The translations under genes were made by a program, and so were the position numbers. From contig NW_020194684.1 of the NCBI RefSeq assembly GCF_002865645.1, positions 4,379,952 through 4,443,951 on the forward strand: 64,000 nt of DNA. The letters are read 5' to 3'. A model generated the notes under the pieces. It made no database searches and was not told the origin of the DNA. It saw only the letters and a list, made by a program, of their open reading frames with translations. The DNA is from Hyaloscypha bicolor E (lineage: Eukaryota; Ascomycota; Leotiomycetes; Helotiales; Hyaloscyphaceae). Each line of letters starts with the position of its first letter. The stretch's first letter is position 1. Shown one piece after another: positions 49,101 through 60,475 of this stretch.

Positions 49101-49340
49101 TTATTATAATTATAATACTTAAGATCTAAGAATTCGGGCTTTAGAATAATAGGCTTATTTATTACTAGGGTTTTAGAAATAGGCTTTATATAAAAGATAT
49201 TTTCTAAACTTAGCTTATTTATATCTTTATTAGCTTTCTTAAATATTTAGTTTTTCTTTTTATAAAAAGTTCGGATCTATTAGTTATTTATAATATAGTA
49301 TTATATAAACTTTATAATATAAATAGCCGGGTTACTATTA
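46166..49340 (-). mobile_element. Gypsy-2 copy 2: internal fragment, strongly RIP-mutated
   Basis: Aligns with 30010-33125 of copy 1 (gag end through RT and RNase H to part of integrase) on -, and ends on both sides inside the element: at LINE-c on the left and at a Gypsy-3 LTR on the right (ccgggttacta, corresponding to ccgggttatta at about 33118). No LTR is present. Differences from copy 1 are mainly C-to-T and G-to-A. Confidence 0.85.
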
Positions 49341-49615
49341 TTATAGATATAGTATTTAAGGCTTAGAAAGCAAAATAGAAGGTTTCTTATAAAAACGATT
49401 TAAAGCTAAGAAAGGAAAAACTAGAATATAGGAAGCTATAAGGAAATATATATATCTTATAGTATACTAATTCTAAAGAAGCTTAGCTTTCTAAATATCT
49501 CTAGTATATTTCAAGTATATTTCCCTAATAAGGCAATTATATTATATATATCTAGAAGATATCTAGTATTTAATAAAGTATTTTAGATATTAGATATCTA
49601 GAAATTATAATATTA
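49341..49615 (-). repeat. Gypsy-3 LTR (copy 2)
   Basis: About 275 bp, matching 49999-50275; inner border ...aattataatatta then ctttcttttt. Confidence 0.82.
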
Positions 49616-49998
49616 CTTTCTTTTTTATAATAAGCTTATTTCTAAGCTTTATAAAAGCTATTAATTTATCTAATTTCATATTATACTTCTTCTTAAAATA
49701 AAACTAGTATCTTAAATATAAATATTATATATAAAAGGCTAGTATTTTTATTATATAACTTAGGAAAGTTTATTATTATTTCTATATAGTTCTAGATAAG
49801 TATTATTTTTATATAATTTAGCTAGTATTATAGATTTTATAAAAATTCTAATATATTAATATTATTATTATAGAAACTTTATAAAACCAGGAAATTATTA
49901 TTTAGTATTAAAGCTAGATATTATATTAGATCTTTATCCTAACTAATCTATTAAATTCTATATTTTAGCTTATTTCTTACTAGTTTAATTATAATAAT
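49341..49998 (-). mobile_element. Gypsy-3 copy 2: LTR plus about 380 bp of internal sequence
   Basis: Begins ttatagatatagtatttaag and contains the LTR 49341-49615, a T-rich polypurine tract (on +) and the 3' end of pol. It is cut off at about 49998 where the LTR of Gypsy-3 copy 3 begins. Confidence 0.82.
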
Positions 49999-50275
49999 TA
50001 TTATAAATATAGTATTTAAGGCTTGAAAAGTAAGGTAAAAGATTTCTTATAAAGATAATTCGAAGCTAAGAAAAAGAAAACTAGAATATAAGAGGCTGCG
50101 AGAAAATATATATATTCTATAATATACTAGTCCCGAAGAGGCTTAGCCTTCTAAATATCTCTAGTATATTTTAAATATACTTCTCTAGTAAGGCGGCCGT
50201 ATTATATATACCTAGAAAATATCTAGTATTTAGTAAGGTATTTCAGATACCGGATATCTGGAAATTATAATATTA
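49999..50275 (-). repeat. Gypsy-3 LTR (copy 3)
   Basis: About 277 bp; starts ttataaatatagtatttaag and ends ...aattataatatta next to cttttttctt (polypurine tract on -). Confidence 0.82.
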
Positions 50276-50299
50276 CTTTTTTCTTTATAATAAGCTCGT

Positions 50300-53200
50300 T
50301 TCCGAGCTTTATAAAAGCTATTAATTTATCTAATTTTATACTATATTTCCTTCTAAAGTAAAACTAGTATTTTAGATATAGATATTATATATAAAAGGCC
50401 GGCACTTTTATTATATAACCTAAGAGAGTTTCTTATTATTTTCATATAATTTTAGACAAGTATTATTTTTTATATAATCTAGCTAGTATTATAGGTTTTA
50501 TAGAAGTTCTAGTATATTAATATTATTATTATAGAAATTCTATAAAACTAGGAAGCTATTACTTAGTACTAAAACTAGATATTATACTAGATCTTTATTC
50601 TAACTAATTTACTAAATTTTATACTTTAGCTTATTTCTTATTAGCTTAACTATAATAACCTATTTAATACTATACTCTTATTTACTATTCTCTAGTATTA
50701 ATAAAAGTAGTTCCGGGTTTACTTAACCTAGTAAAGAATTCTAGAAATCTTTTTATAGCTTTTTTATATAGAAAACTAGATATATCTTTATAATTTCCGG
50801 TAGTTTTAGAAGAAATAAGTAATTATATTATTCTAGAATCTTAAATAAGCCTTCTATTTAGTTCCCTAGCTTCTGGCTTAAATAATTGAATTTCTAGTAC
50901 TTTATAATAATTCATACTTTATTCCCGACTTTAAAATTATGGTAATTAGATAGTAATACTTATTAGCTTATATTATATATTATTCTTATACTTATTTTAT
51001 ATAGCCTTAGGCAAATTACTATAATTCATATAATTAATTTACTAATATTTTAGCTTTATTTTTATTTAGCTTCTTTTTAGGTAAGTTAGCTTTAATAGAG
51101 AAGTTCTAGTCTAGAGAAATATAAGACTTATAGCCCTTTTTAGTTATAAATAGAAACTAGCTAATAGTTTTATATTAAAGAAAGGCTTATTAATAATTAA
51201 TTATAGTAATTTATTTATTCTAGTTATTCTAGTAATAATTAATATATAAGTATAATCTCTAATTAAAGTACTAATTAATAATCTCTATTTATTTGTCTAT
51301 TTAGGAATAATTAGCTATAAAAAGCTTAAGCTTTATATTAATTCTCGTATAGAATTTGCTTCAAAAATCGGATATAAATTAGGATTCCTAATCTAATATA
51401 ATTATTTCTGAAATACTTACTTAGTATATTATATAAAGTAAAAACAGAAGTACTAGTTATTTGGCTATAATTATATCTCGTACTAGAATTATAATTAGAT
51501 ACTTGAATAAGTAATTCATAAATATAGTAACTATATTATAGCCTGATTTACTTTCTAGATAGCTTTTAAAGTTTATAGTAATATATTACTAGAAGTAATT
51601 AGGAACTAGAAGAAAATAAAATAAATCAGGCTTCTTATTTCTAGATATATGCGATTTTCTATAAGTATAGTAATTACTATAGTATTAATTAATATCCTTG
51701 CCTATAGATAACTAGTAATATTACTTCTTTAATAATTAACGGAGCTTTATATATTTAGGATATCTAGAAAGGGATTTATTATATACTTTACAAATTAGAG
51801 TAGTTTATAAAAGTAGTTCGGGAATTATTTTATTCTCTATAATATAAAGTCTTTTATAATATAAAAAGAGGCTATCTTATAATATTCAGATATTACTTTT
51901 AGCTTAAGCTATTATATATAGCTTTTCTAGATCTAATAATATATAATTATCCTATAGGATCTTATTTATAAGTTATAAACTACTATACTCGGCAGGAGCT
52001 TCTAATAGTACTTTTATAGGGGCTACTATAGTAAAGTCTATTAATAAAGCTTCTAAGAAAATACTTTTTTCCAGAAGAATTATATTTTTAATAAGAGTAT
52101 TTTCTTCTAGAAAGTCTTTAATATATACTTGATTTTTAGGACCGAATTCCGGATTAAGTAAGCCGACTTTATAAAGTATTACTATAAGCTATAAGTTATA
52201 GATAATCTCCGAATTAATCTTATTTTTAGGAAAAAGTACTTGAGTTTATAGCTTCTCTTTAATCTGGTTCTAAATATTTACTTTATTTTATTTTCGTAAT
52301 AAAGTATTTATTTACTTATTTAATTTTCTAGAATAATATATAAGCTTAAAGTAATAATAGAATAAAAGCTTAGCCTATTTAGCTTATTAAAAAAAGAGCT
52401 TCTTAATAGTTATAAAGTACTCTAAGATATAGTAATTAGAATAGACCTTAAAAGAAGTATTCTAAAGGCCCTTTAGCTTAGCTTTCTATTTCTCTAATAC
52501 TTATATTATAGCAAGTATTTCCTTATTATATATATTATAATTAAGCTTTACTAGAAGTATAATTTTGGAAAAATAAGCTATAGGATACTAAAGGCCTATT
52601 TCTAGATCTTTTTAAGAAAATAAGTTAGTAATTATTTCTTTAAATATATCTATTTCTATTATTATAAATAGATCTGGATTATAATATTATAAAACTAGAA
52701 TAGAAATCATAGCTTTCTTTAAGTAAGTAAAAGTCTCTTAATATTACTCGGACTATTTAAAGAAAATCCCCTTTTTTATAAATAAGGTAAAAGATCTAGT
52801 AATTTATTTATACTTTTTAATAAAGTATTTATAAAAGTTATAAAAGCCAAGAAAGAACTATATATCCTTAATTATTTTTTAGGAATTACTAGTTATATAT
52901 TACTTTGACTTTATTAGGATTTACTTTAATACTAGATATAGAAATAATAAAGCCCAAGTACTTTATATATATAACTTTAAATTCCAATTTCTTAATATTT
53001 ACTTAGAGGCTAGTAAGATATAAATAATCTAGTACTTTTTATATATATTATTTATACTTTACTAGGTCCTCTAAATAAATAAGAATATTATTAAGGTATA
53101 TTATATAAAAGTTATTTAGATATTTAAAGAATATATTATTTATATAGTATTAATATATAGCTAGGCTATTTATAAGGCTTTTCCAGAAAATATTATATTT

Positions 53201-53560
53201 ATATACTTTATAATAAGTATGAAATATTATTAGCTCCTGAGAGTTCGGGTTTATAGTTATATAATAGAAAACTTAGTAAATATCTAATTTAATATAGATC
53301 TTGGCCTTAAATAATTAACTTAAAGTCTTATTAATAAGTAAAAGAAAATATTAATTCTTCCGGGTAATATTATTTAGATAGCAGAAATTAATATAGAAAT
53401 ATAAATCTCTATTTGCTTTCTTTATAAAAAGAACTAGTAAAGTAAAAAGAGTTTAACTAGCTTTAATAAAGCCCTTAGCTAGATTATTTTTTAAGAAATA
53501 CTTGATTTCTAGAAGTTCTTAAGTAAATTATTACTAGAGGAATTAATATCTAATACTTTT
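50300..53560 (-). pseudogene. Gypsy-3 pol remnant (RT, integrase, chromodomain)
   Basis: RT on - at about 53500-53040: YLNNI, SLLLINKTLS, AKIYIKLDIY, ELIIFHTYYKVYKYN and the catalytic motif decayed to YLNNILIY (both Asp altered). The 3' end on - (about 50900-50450) shows FKVGNKVWII, LPE.MKIYPVFYI and then LKYRVKWV with a decayed Y-P-A-S segment, i.e. the post-integrase GPY-like region and chromodomain. Related to Gypsy-2 but clearly a different family. Broken throughout by TAA/TAG. Confidence 0.75.
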
Positions 53561-54263
53561 AATTCTTTTTAGGTATTTAATCTAAATCTTATAATTATAT
53601 AATCTATAAGAAAAAAAGATATTAGATTTCTTTTTAAAGAAAATAAAGGCATATTTCTTAAGTTCCGGAAATAATATTCTCTATAGCTACTAAAACTTTA
53701 TTTCTTCTAGTTATTAATTCTCTAAGCCAGGAATAGCTTCTTTTTTCCGAGCTTTAAGCTTCTTATTAATCTTATAAATAGAGATTTAACTAATAATATT
53801 ATCTTTTCTCTTAGCTATATAATTAAATACTATAGAAATAAGAATAACTAGGTCTAATATTTGCTTTTTATTAAGAACCTCTTTTTACTTCTTTAGCTTT
53901 TACTTAGGTATTATATCTTAATTAAGCTATAAAAGCTTCTTTTTTATAATTTTATATAATTTCCTTTAATTAGTCTAAAAAAAGAAAACTACTTAAGAAT
54001 AATTTTTTTTTAGAAATAGCTTATAATAGAATCTTATTAATTAGTATTCTTTTAATATTTCTTATTAGGTTACTTCTCTAGTTATTACTAAGAAATACTA
54101 ATAATATAATTAACTAGAATATTTATAGATAACTTTTTTCCGGTTTTCTACTCCCCTTACTTTCATACCCATACTTTACCCACCCTCAGAACTCACTCAA
54201 TACACCTTAGCCCTTTGGCCCCAGGCTCTAGAACCTACTATAAGTAGAGCTAGAACAGGCTAA

Positions 54264-55889
54264 ATGGCCCCCCCTGACCCCCCGGGCTCCAGCCTCCCTC
54301 CTATTGACTTTCAAGAGCTCAGAGAGCTTCCAGAGGGCCCTAGCAAGGAACTAGAGCTACCCACTAGCTCCCCACTAGCCCGGTTTAGCCAGGGAGCTCA
54401 ATTCGCATTCGATTTAGCTACAAATCCTATCTCTTTAGATAAACTCGCAGCCCCTTTTCCTTAGCCTAATTCAGCTAGTATGGCTCGACTAAGCCGCCTC
54501 CAGAACGGACTAAAGCGTGGCCCTAGCGCGAGTAATATTAATAGCAATATTAATAAGGAATACTAAAACCACGGAAACCACTACTAATACCAAAATCAAG
54601 CTTCAAATAAAGCTAAATTACTAATTCATTAAGCCCGGGACTTAATAGTCAAAGCCATTACTATTACCCCGTTACATGACCAGTAATCTCGACTACTAGA
54701 TTTAGTAGAAATCTTCAGGGAATACACAGAATTCGGCCATATCCGCTATACTAGTACTTTACTAGCTTTATAGGTAGCAAACCTCGAAAATGCTACTAAA
54801 CGGATCGAAATTCAGTCAAGAACTCAAGCCAAGCTAGCTACTTAAGCTAAAACTACCTCCGAAAAGCCTACTTGGGCTAAAATCACTACTCAAGAACCAC
54901 AAACATACTCGGAATCATACTCGGAAAAGAACTGGACTTTAGTATCATACACTAAGTCTAAAAATCAGGGAGGAAAAGGCCCTAGTATACTTACTAGTAG
55001 CGGTAGTACTCGTGGCACTAATAAACCACCCAGTATATATAATACTAGTAGTTCTGGTACTCGTAATACCAGATCTATAGCCCTCTCTAGGAAATGCACC
55101 TTCCTACTAGCTCATATAGAGCAGGCTAGCTCGTTCTCTCCTATTTCAACTCGCAATTCGCTTAATACTACTTTCTGCTCTAAGGAAATCAAGGGACTAG
55201 TAATCTCTATGATTTCTCTTTCCTCAAAGAATAATATTATAGTTAATACTACTCCCGAATTCAACTCTGACTTTCTGGTTCAAAATCAAGCTATTATAAA
55301 GGGAATACTTCCCTTAGTTACAAGCATATAAAAAGGAGAACCTTAGTATAAAGTTATTATCTATAGTCTACCTATTCGTAAGTTCAATATACCCGAAGAA
55401 ATGAACTTAGTCCTAGAAGAAATCAAGACCTTTAATAAGGGACTAGAGCCTATTAGCTAGCCCTATTAGGCTACTTCTAAGGAGAAAAGAGACTCAGGCC
55501 TCTAGCGAGCCGGTTTAGTAATAGTAGTATTCCCTACCGAGATTCAAGCTAATAGAGCTATTAAAAATAGACTTCTTATAGCCGGGATCTCTGCTAAAGT
55601 AATAAAATACCATACTATTTCTAGTACTATATAGTGCACTAGGTGCGCAGGGTACGGGCACTTAGATTCTATTTGCAAAAAGGAACCTAAGTGCTTACTA
55701 TATAGTGAGGGTCACGTGACTGAGAACCATTTTTGCTCTATCTATAAGAAGAAGAGTAAAAAATGCCCTCACATAACTACTAAATACTCTAATTACTTAA
55801 GTACTACTCACTCAGCTAGTTCTAAGCTATATGAAGTGTACTTAGCTATTAAAGCTACTATAATTCCTACTATTACTATTAATAAGTAA
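54264..55889 (+). pseudogene. LINE-d ORF1, broken; CCHC knuckle preserved
   Basis: ATG 54264 to TAA 55887-55889, 541 codons in one frame, first 66 open. At about 55635-55680 the knuckle is intact in sequence: CTRCAGYGHLDSIC, i.e. C-x2-C-x4-H-x4-C, preceded by a TAG. This is the best-kept knuckle of the three ORF1 copies. Confidence 0.85.
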
Positions 55890-55893
55890 CTAT

Positions 55894-58800
55894 ATTAAAG
55901 TACTATAATTTAATGTGAATCATAATAGAACTACTACTAAAAACGTCTTGCAAATAGCTATAGAATTGGATATTAAAGTCCTAGTAATCCAGGAACTATG
56001 GGTAATAGCAAGGAATAGTAATAATCGGAAATATTATTCTATTATATACTCGAGCTATTATTAAATACTCCCGAATTACGGTACCTTGAGACCTAGAACC
56101 TTAATTTACGTAGCCCGTGAATTACAGGCTAGCCTAGCTCAAAACTCACTAAGTAATCCAGATTGCCTAATTATAGACTTAAGTCTAGGTATACTAAAAA
56201 TGCAGCTAATTAATTTCTATAATGCAATTTACCCAGAAGACCCTAATAATATATTAATTATATTAAGAGAGGACATTTTACCTACTACTTTCTTTAATAG
56301 CTCTTTATTACTAGGCGATTTTAATACATATTATCCTTAGTAGGATTTCCTAAGGCCTCAAAGCAGTTATGCAATTTATTTAATTAGCTATATAGAGAGC
56401 TATTCTCTAAGGCTATTAAATAAAATAGGGGAAGGTACTTTCTATAGGCCTAATATATTTACTCCTTCTATATTAGACTTAAGTTTTGCTACTAGTGAAA
56501 TAGTAACTAAGATTAAAGACTAGCAAGTACTACTAGACTTAGGTTCTAATTACTTTGGGGTACTATTTACTATTAGTAAGTCGACTTATAGCTCTAGTTC
56601 TAATCCAGTCAGATTTAATACTAGGAAAGCGGACTGGGCTAAATTTACAAGCTACCTTATTAGTAGCCTTAATAATATGCCCTTTCTACTTACTAGTATA
56701 CCTGGAAACCATGAACTAGATCTATTAGCTAAAGACTTTACTAATAGAATAGTGGATGCGGCTAGTAATAGTATTCCAAAATCTACTATTAGTTCATATT
56801 CTAAACCCTGGTAAAATAAGGACTTAAAGACTTTACGTAAATTAATACTATATTATAGCCATAAGTCTAAAGCCTCAGGATATACTCTCTATAAATAAGA
56901 ACTCCAAAATGCAAAGAATACCTACTTTATTACTATTAAAGGCACTAAGCTAGCGTATTAGAATAAGTTCTTAGAGAATAAAGACTTCCAGTTAATCTTT
57001 AAAGCTATGAAGTATACTAAAGATACCTTATATGAACCGATCCCTAGTATCTTAAGTAATAATAATGGAAATAGTAGTAATAGTAGTAATAGTAGTAATA
57101 GCAATTTAAAGTCGACTTTCCAAGAGAAGTATAATATCTTTAGAGCCGAGCTTTTCCTACTACCCCCTAATACTGAGCCTATTAGCCTAATAAACTATAG
57201 GCCTAGTTTAAAGTAGAACTGGCCTATTCTATCCAGAATAGAGCTAGAATAAGCATGTACTTCTAAGATAAAGGGGAAAACCCCAGGACTAGACTTAGTT
57301 ACTCAAGAGATTATAGTCCATGCCTATAGAGCTGCTTCAGACATTTTTTATAGGCTATATTCCTTATTTATTAATAAGGGGTACTACCCTAAAGTCTGGA
57401 AACAAGCTACTAGCTTTATTCTAAAGAAATCAGGAAAACCAAACTATTTCCTACCTAAAGCATATTGAGTTATTTCCTTACTTAATTACTTAGGGAAGGT
57501 TTCTGAGAGAATATTAGCTAAGAGACTTAGTTATTTAGCCGAGACTAGTAACCTATTATACCCCTCCTAAATAGGAGATAGGCTATATAAGTTAGCTATT
57601 AATACTGCTTTATTACTATAGAATAAAGTAGAGACTAATAAGTCCTATAAGCTGAAAACTAGTACTCTCTTCCTAGATATTAAAGGTGCCTTTAATCACG
57701 TATCCAAGAATAGGCTATTATAGATTATAATTAGTTTACTACTACCTACTAGCCTTATTCTCTGGATATTATTATTCCTAGACGACCGGGTATTAAGACT
57801 AGCCTTTAATAATAGTATTAAAGCATTTAAGTCTATACTTACTAGCATTTCATAAGGTAGTCCTATATTACCTATACTATTCCTAATCTATATTAGAGAT
57901 CTATTTAGATTAGCAAATATCAGTTTTAAGTCCTATTTAGATAATATAACTCTTATTACTACTTCTAAAAGTCTTAAACAAAATATAAAGACTTTAGAAA
58001 AAGAAGCAAAGAATATATTTGAGCTAGGGAATAAGAATGCTATTAGCTTTAATATAGATAAAACTAAGCTTATTTACTTTAATAATTCCAAAAATAAGCC
58101 TAGCTTAAAACTACCTAATGAAGCTATAGTCCTCCCTAGTAAGGTAGTTAAATGGCTAGGAATATACTATAACGAGAAGCTTAGTTTTAAGAAACATATA
58201 GCCTATAGGACTTCTAAAGCAAAACAAGCCTTTTATAGGGTTCAGAGACTTACGAACATATCACGTGGTTTATTCCCATTTGCAATTAGACAGCTATATT
58301 TAGCCTGTATTACTAGTGTAATAGACTATGGTTCCTTACTATAGTAGAAGACTGAAAATAAAGCTCAAATTAGGCCTTTATAAGCTATTCAGAACCTAGC
58401 CCTAAGGAAAACCTTAGGAGTATTTAAATCAGCTCCTATTATTCCTATAGAGGTCGAATTAGCTTTACTTTTACCTATTATAAGGCTAAACCATAGTCGT
58501 CATTAATATGCCCTCCGTATCCTTAAATTAAGTCTAAATCACCCTATTAGACTAGAGTTTGAGAAGTCCTTCCAAAGATCTAAGTAATTAGAATCAGTAG
58601 ACTCTAATATAGACTCTATTTATAGTCTAAATACAGATCTAGTTCGAGATCATACGGCTAAAATGTCCCAAATTGAAATTATAGTCAATTCTATTAAGGA
58701 ACTTATAGTCCCTAAGGACTTAGAGACTATAAGACACTTTTACTTTGCTCCCTGAAATAGAAAAGTACCTTATAAAATCACTATATTAAGATAGCCTAAG

Positions 58801-59891
58801 GAAAAGACTACTATATTACATAACCTCTATTTAAAGACTTTATATAATAATAGCTCCGTTTTATCTATATATATAAATAGATCTCAAACTCAGAAAGAAA
58901 TTGGAATAGGCCTAGGACTCGTTATCTATAGTCACGAAACTCCTTATATTCCGGTCGTAGCTAAATATAGAAAAAGCCAGAATATAGGAGCTAGTACTAT
59001 AGTCTATAATAGAGAACTAGAAGGCATTACTAGAGCTATTAAATACGCTAGTAGTAAAGCAAAGAGAGGGGAGCTCTATAATATCTATATAGATAACCAA
59101 GCTAGTTTACTAAGATTAAAGACTTCTTCTAATAAGCCGGGACAAAGTCAATAGATTAGAGCTATACTAGCTACTAAAGCCCTTATAGCTAAAGGAGCTA
59201 GTATAGAACTAATCTGGGTCCCAGGCCACACAGATATAATTGGGAACGAAGAAGCAGACGTGCTAGCTAAAATAGTAAAATAGGTACTACTTCCCCTATA
59301 TCAGGTGACCCCGAATTAGTAAAAACCTCATTTGCTTTCCTAGGGGTCCAAATTAATAAAGTTAAGAAACAAGAGTATAGACTACTTTTAGAATCTTATA
59401 CTAAACCGAAGACCTAGCTAGAATTATATAGTAATATATATCCGTAGAAAGTATCTAAGAAAATACAGCTACCTTTAGGAACTTTAAGGCTACTAGCTAG
59501 TGCCTTCTTCTAATTAAAGCTAGGCCACGGATATATAAAGTCCTATTTATATAGGCTAAAAATAGTATCTAATAACAAATACAAATGTGGGAAGACTAAG
59601 AATACAAAGCACCTCCTTTTATATTACGAGCTATATAAGGAGAAACGAATTAGACTATTTAGTCTATTCAAGGGTAGCTTGGAGGCTAGTGCTTTTAACC
59701 TACGAGTTCTATTACATACGGAGATTAGTATACCGAATATACTAGTATTCTTAAAAGAGACTAGTATATATACAAGAAAATGGCATATGGACCGAAGCGT
59801 GGAAGTAGAAGAAGTGGAAATAGGGGTAGAAATAGGGGAGGAAATAGGGGAGGAAATAGGGGAGGAAATAGGGGAGAGGAAAGGGGAATAG
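55894..59891 (+). pseudogene. LINE-d ORF2, broken by stops and one frameshift
   Basis: Endonuclease (open 56086-56340, ending LLGDFNTYYP), RT (motif Tyr-Leu-Asp-Asn at 57934-57945) and RNase H align with LINE-b. Unlike LINE-b, -c and -e the frame changes: extra bases near 59268-59290 (actagctaaaatagtaaaat region after EEADVLA) put the C-terminal part (59679-59891 open, MEASAFNLRVLL...) in another frame. Contains the (AGTAATAGT)n Ser/Asn repeat near 57067-57105. Confidence 0.85.
57060..57107 (+). repeat. Ser/Asn-coding 9-bp repeat in LINE-d ORF2
   Basis: agtagtaat-type units between endonuclease and RT. LINE-d has one unit more than LINE-e (63177-63210); LINE-b and LINE-c have none. It marks LINE-d/e as one subfamily. 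Confidence 0.85.
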
Positions 59892-60104
59892 GGGAAAAGG
59901 GGAATAGGGAATAGGAGAGAATTTGCGATTTATACTCATTTTCTTTATTTCCTTAAGTTTTTATTCTAGGGATACGTCCCCAACTATTTATTATACCTAT
60001 ATTAGATTTTGGGCCTGTATATTAGCTACTGAGACACACGCTAGCTAGCTAGCCGTACTATATAGTTCTAAACTAATAAAGCATATTAAAAGGAAAAAAA
60101 AAAA

Positions 60105-60147
60105 TAAATAAAAAAATATATAAAATATACTAGAATTTAAAAATCAC
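60105..60147. other. Spacer between the tail-to-tail LINEs
   Basis: About 43 bp of AT-rich sequence between the poly-A of LINE-d and the poly-T (tail of LINE-e in reverse). It is the centre of the inverted repeat. The origin of the spacer is not identifiable. Confidence 0.7.
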
Positions 60148-60359
60148 TTTATTTTTTTTTTTTTTTCCTTTTTTTTTCTTTTTTTCTTTTAACGTGCTTT
60201 ATTAGTTTAGAACTATATAGCACGGCTAGCTAGCTAGCGTGTATCTCAGTAGCTAATATATAGGCCCAAAATCTAATATAGGTATAATAAATAGTTAGGG
60301 ACGTATCCCTAGAATAAAAACTTAAGGAAATAAAGAAAATGAGTATAAATCGCAAATTC

Positions 60360-60475
60360 TCTCCTATTCCCTATTCCCCTTTTCCCCTATTCCCCCTCTC
60401 CTATTTCCACCCCTATTTCCTCCCCTATTTCCTCCCCTATTTCCTCCCCTATTTCTACCCCTATTTCCACTTCTT
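60360..60475 (-). repeat. LINE-e 3' minisatellite
   Basis: 12-bp units (ggggaggaaata type on -) with two diverged gtgg/gtag units, encoding IGEE/VEIG repeats, followed upstream by about two 9-bp Glu-coding units. Confidence 0.85.

Larger units (their letters stand above)
49999..54133 (-). mobile_element. Gypsy-3 copy 3: LTR, chromodomain to RT; 5' end cut by LINE-d
   Basis: The longest Gypsy-3 copy. On -: RT at the right (about 53.5-53.0 kb), RNase H and integrase in the middle, chromodomain near 50.5 kb, then the LTR. The left end abuts Gypsy-3 copy 2; the right end is interrupted at about 54133, so gag and the 5' LTR are absent. Contains the empty-site equivalent of the Gypsy-2 insertion (ggatttattatatacttta, about 51772-51790). 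Confidence 0.85.
54134..60104 (+). mobile_element. LINE-d: full-length LINE, left arm of the inverted LINE pair
   Basis: Collinear with LINE-b from cttttttccgg to the poly-A at about 60094-60104. Shares with LINE-e a Ser-Ser-Asn repeat near 57070 that LINE-b and LINE-c lack. No clean target duplication is visible: the left flank reads aactagaatatttatagataa, and the right spacer has only the loosely similar actagaatttaaaaatca. Confidence 0.9.

Noticed and set aside
60105..60147. Target-site duplication joining LINE-d and LINE-e
   Set aside because: The only similarity with the LINE-d left flank (actagaat followed by AT-rich bases) is short and imperfect in a low-complexity context.
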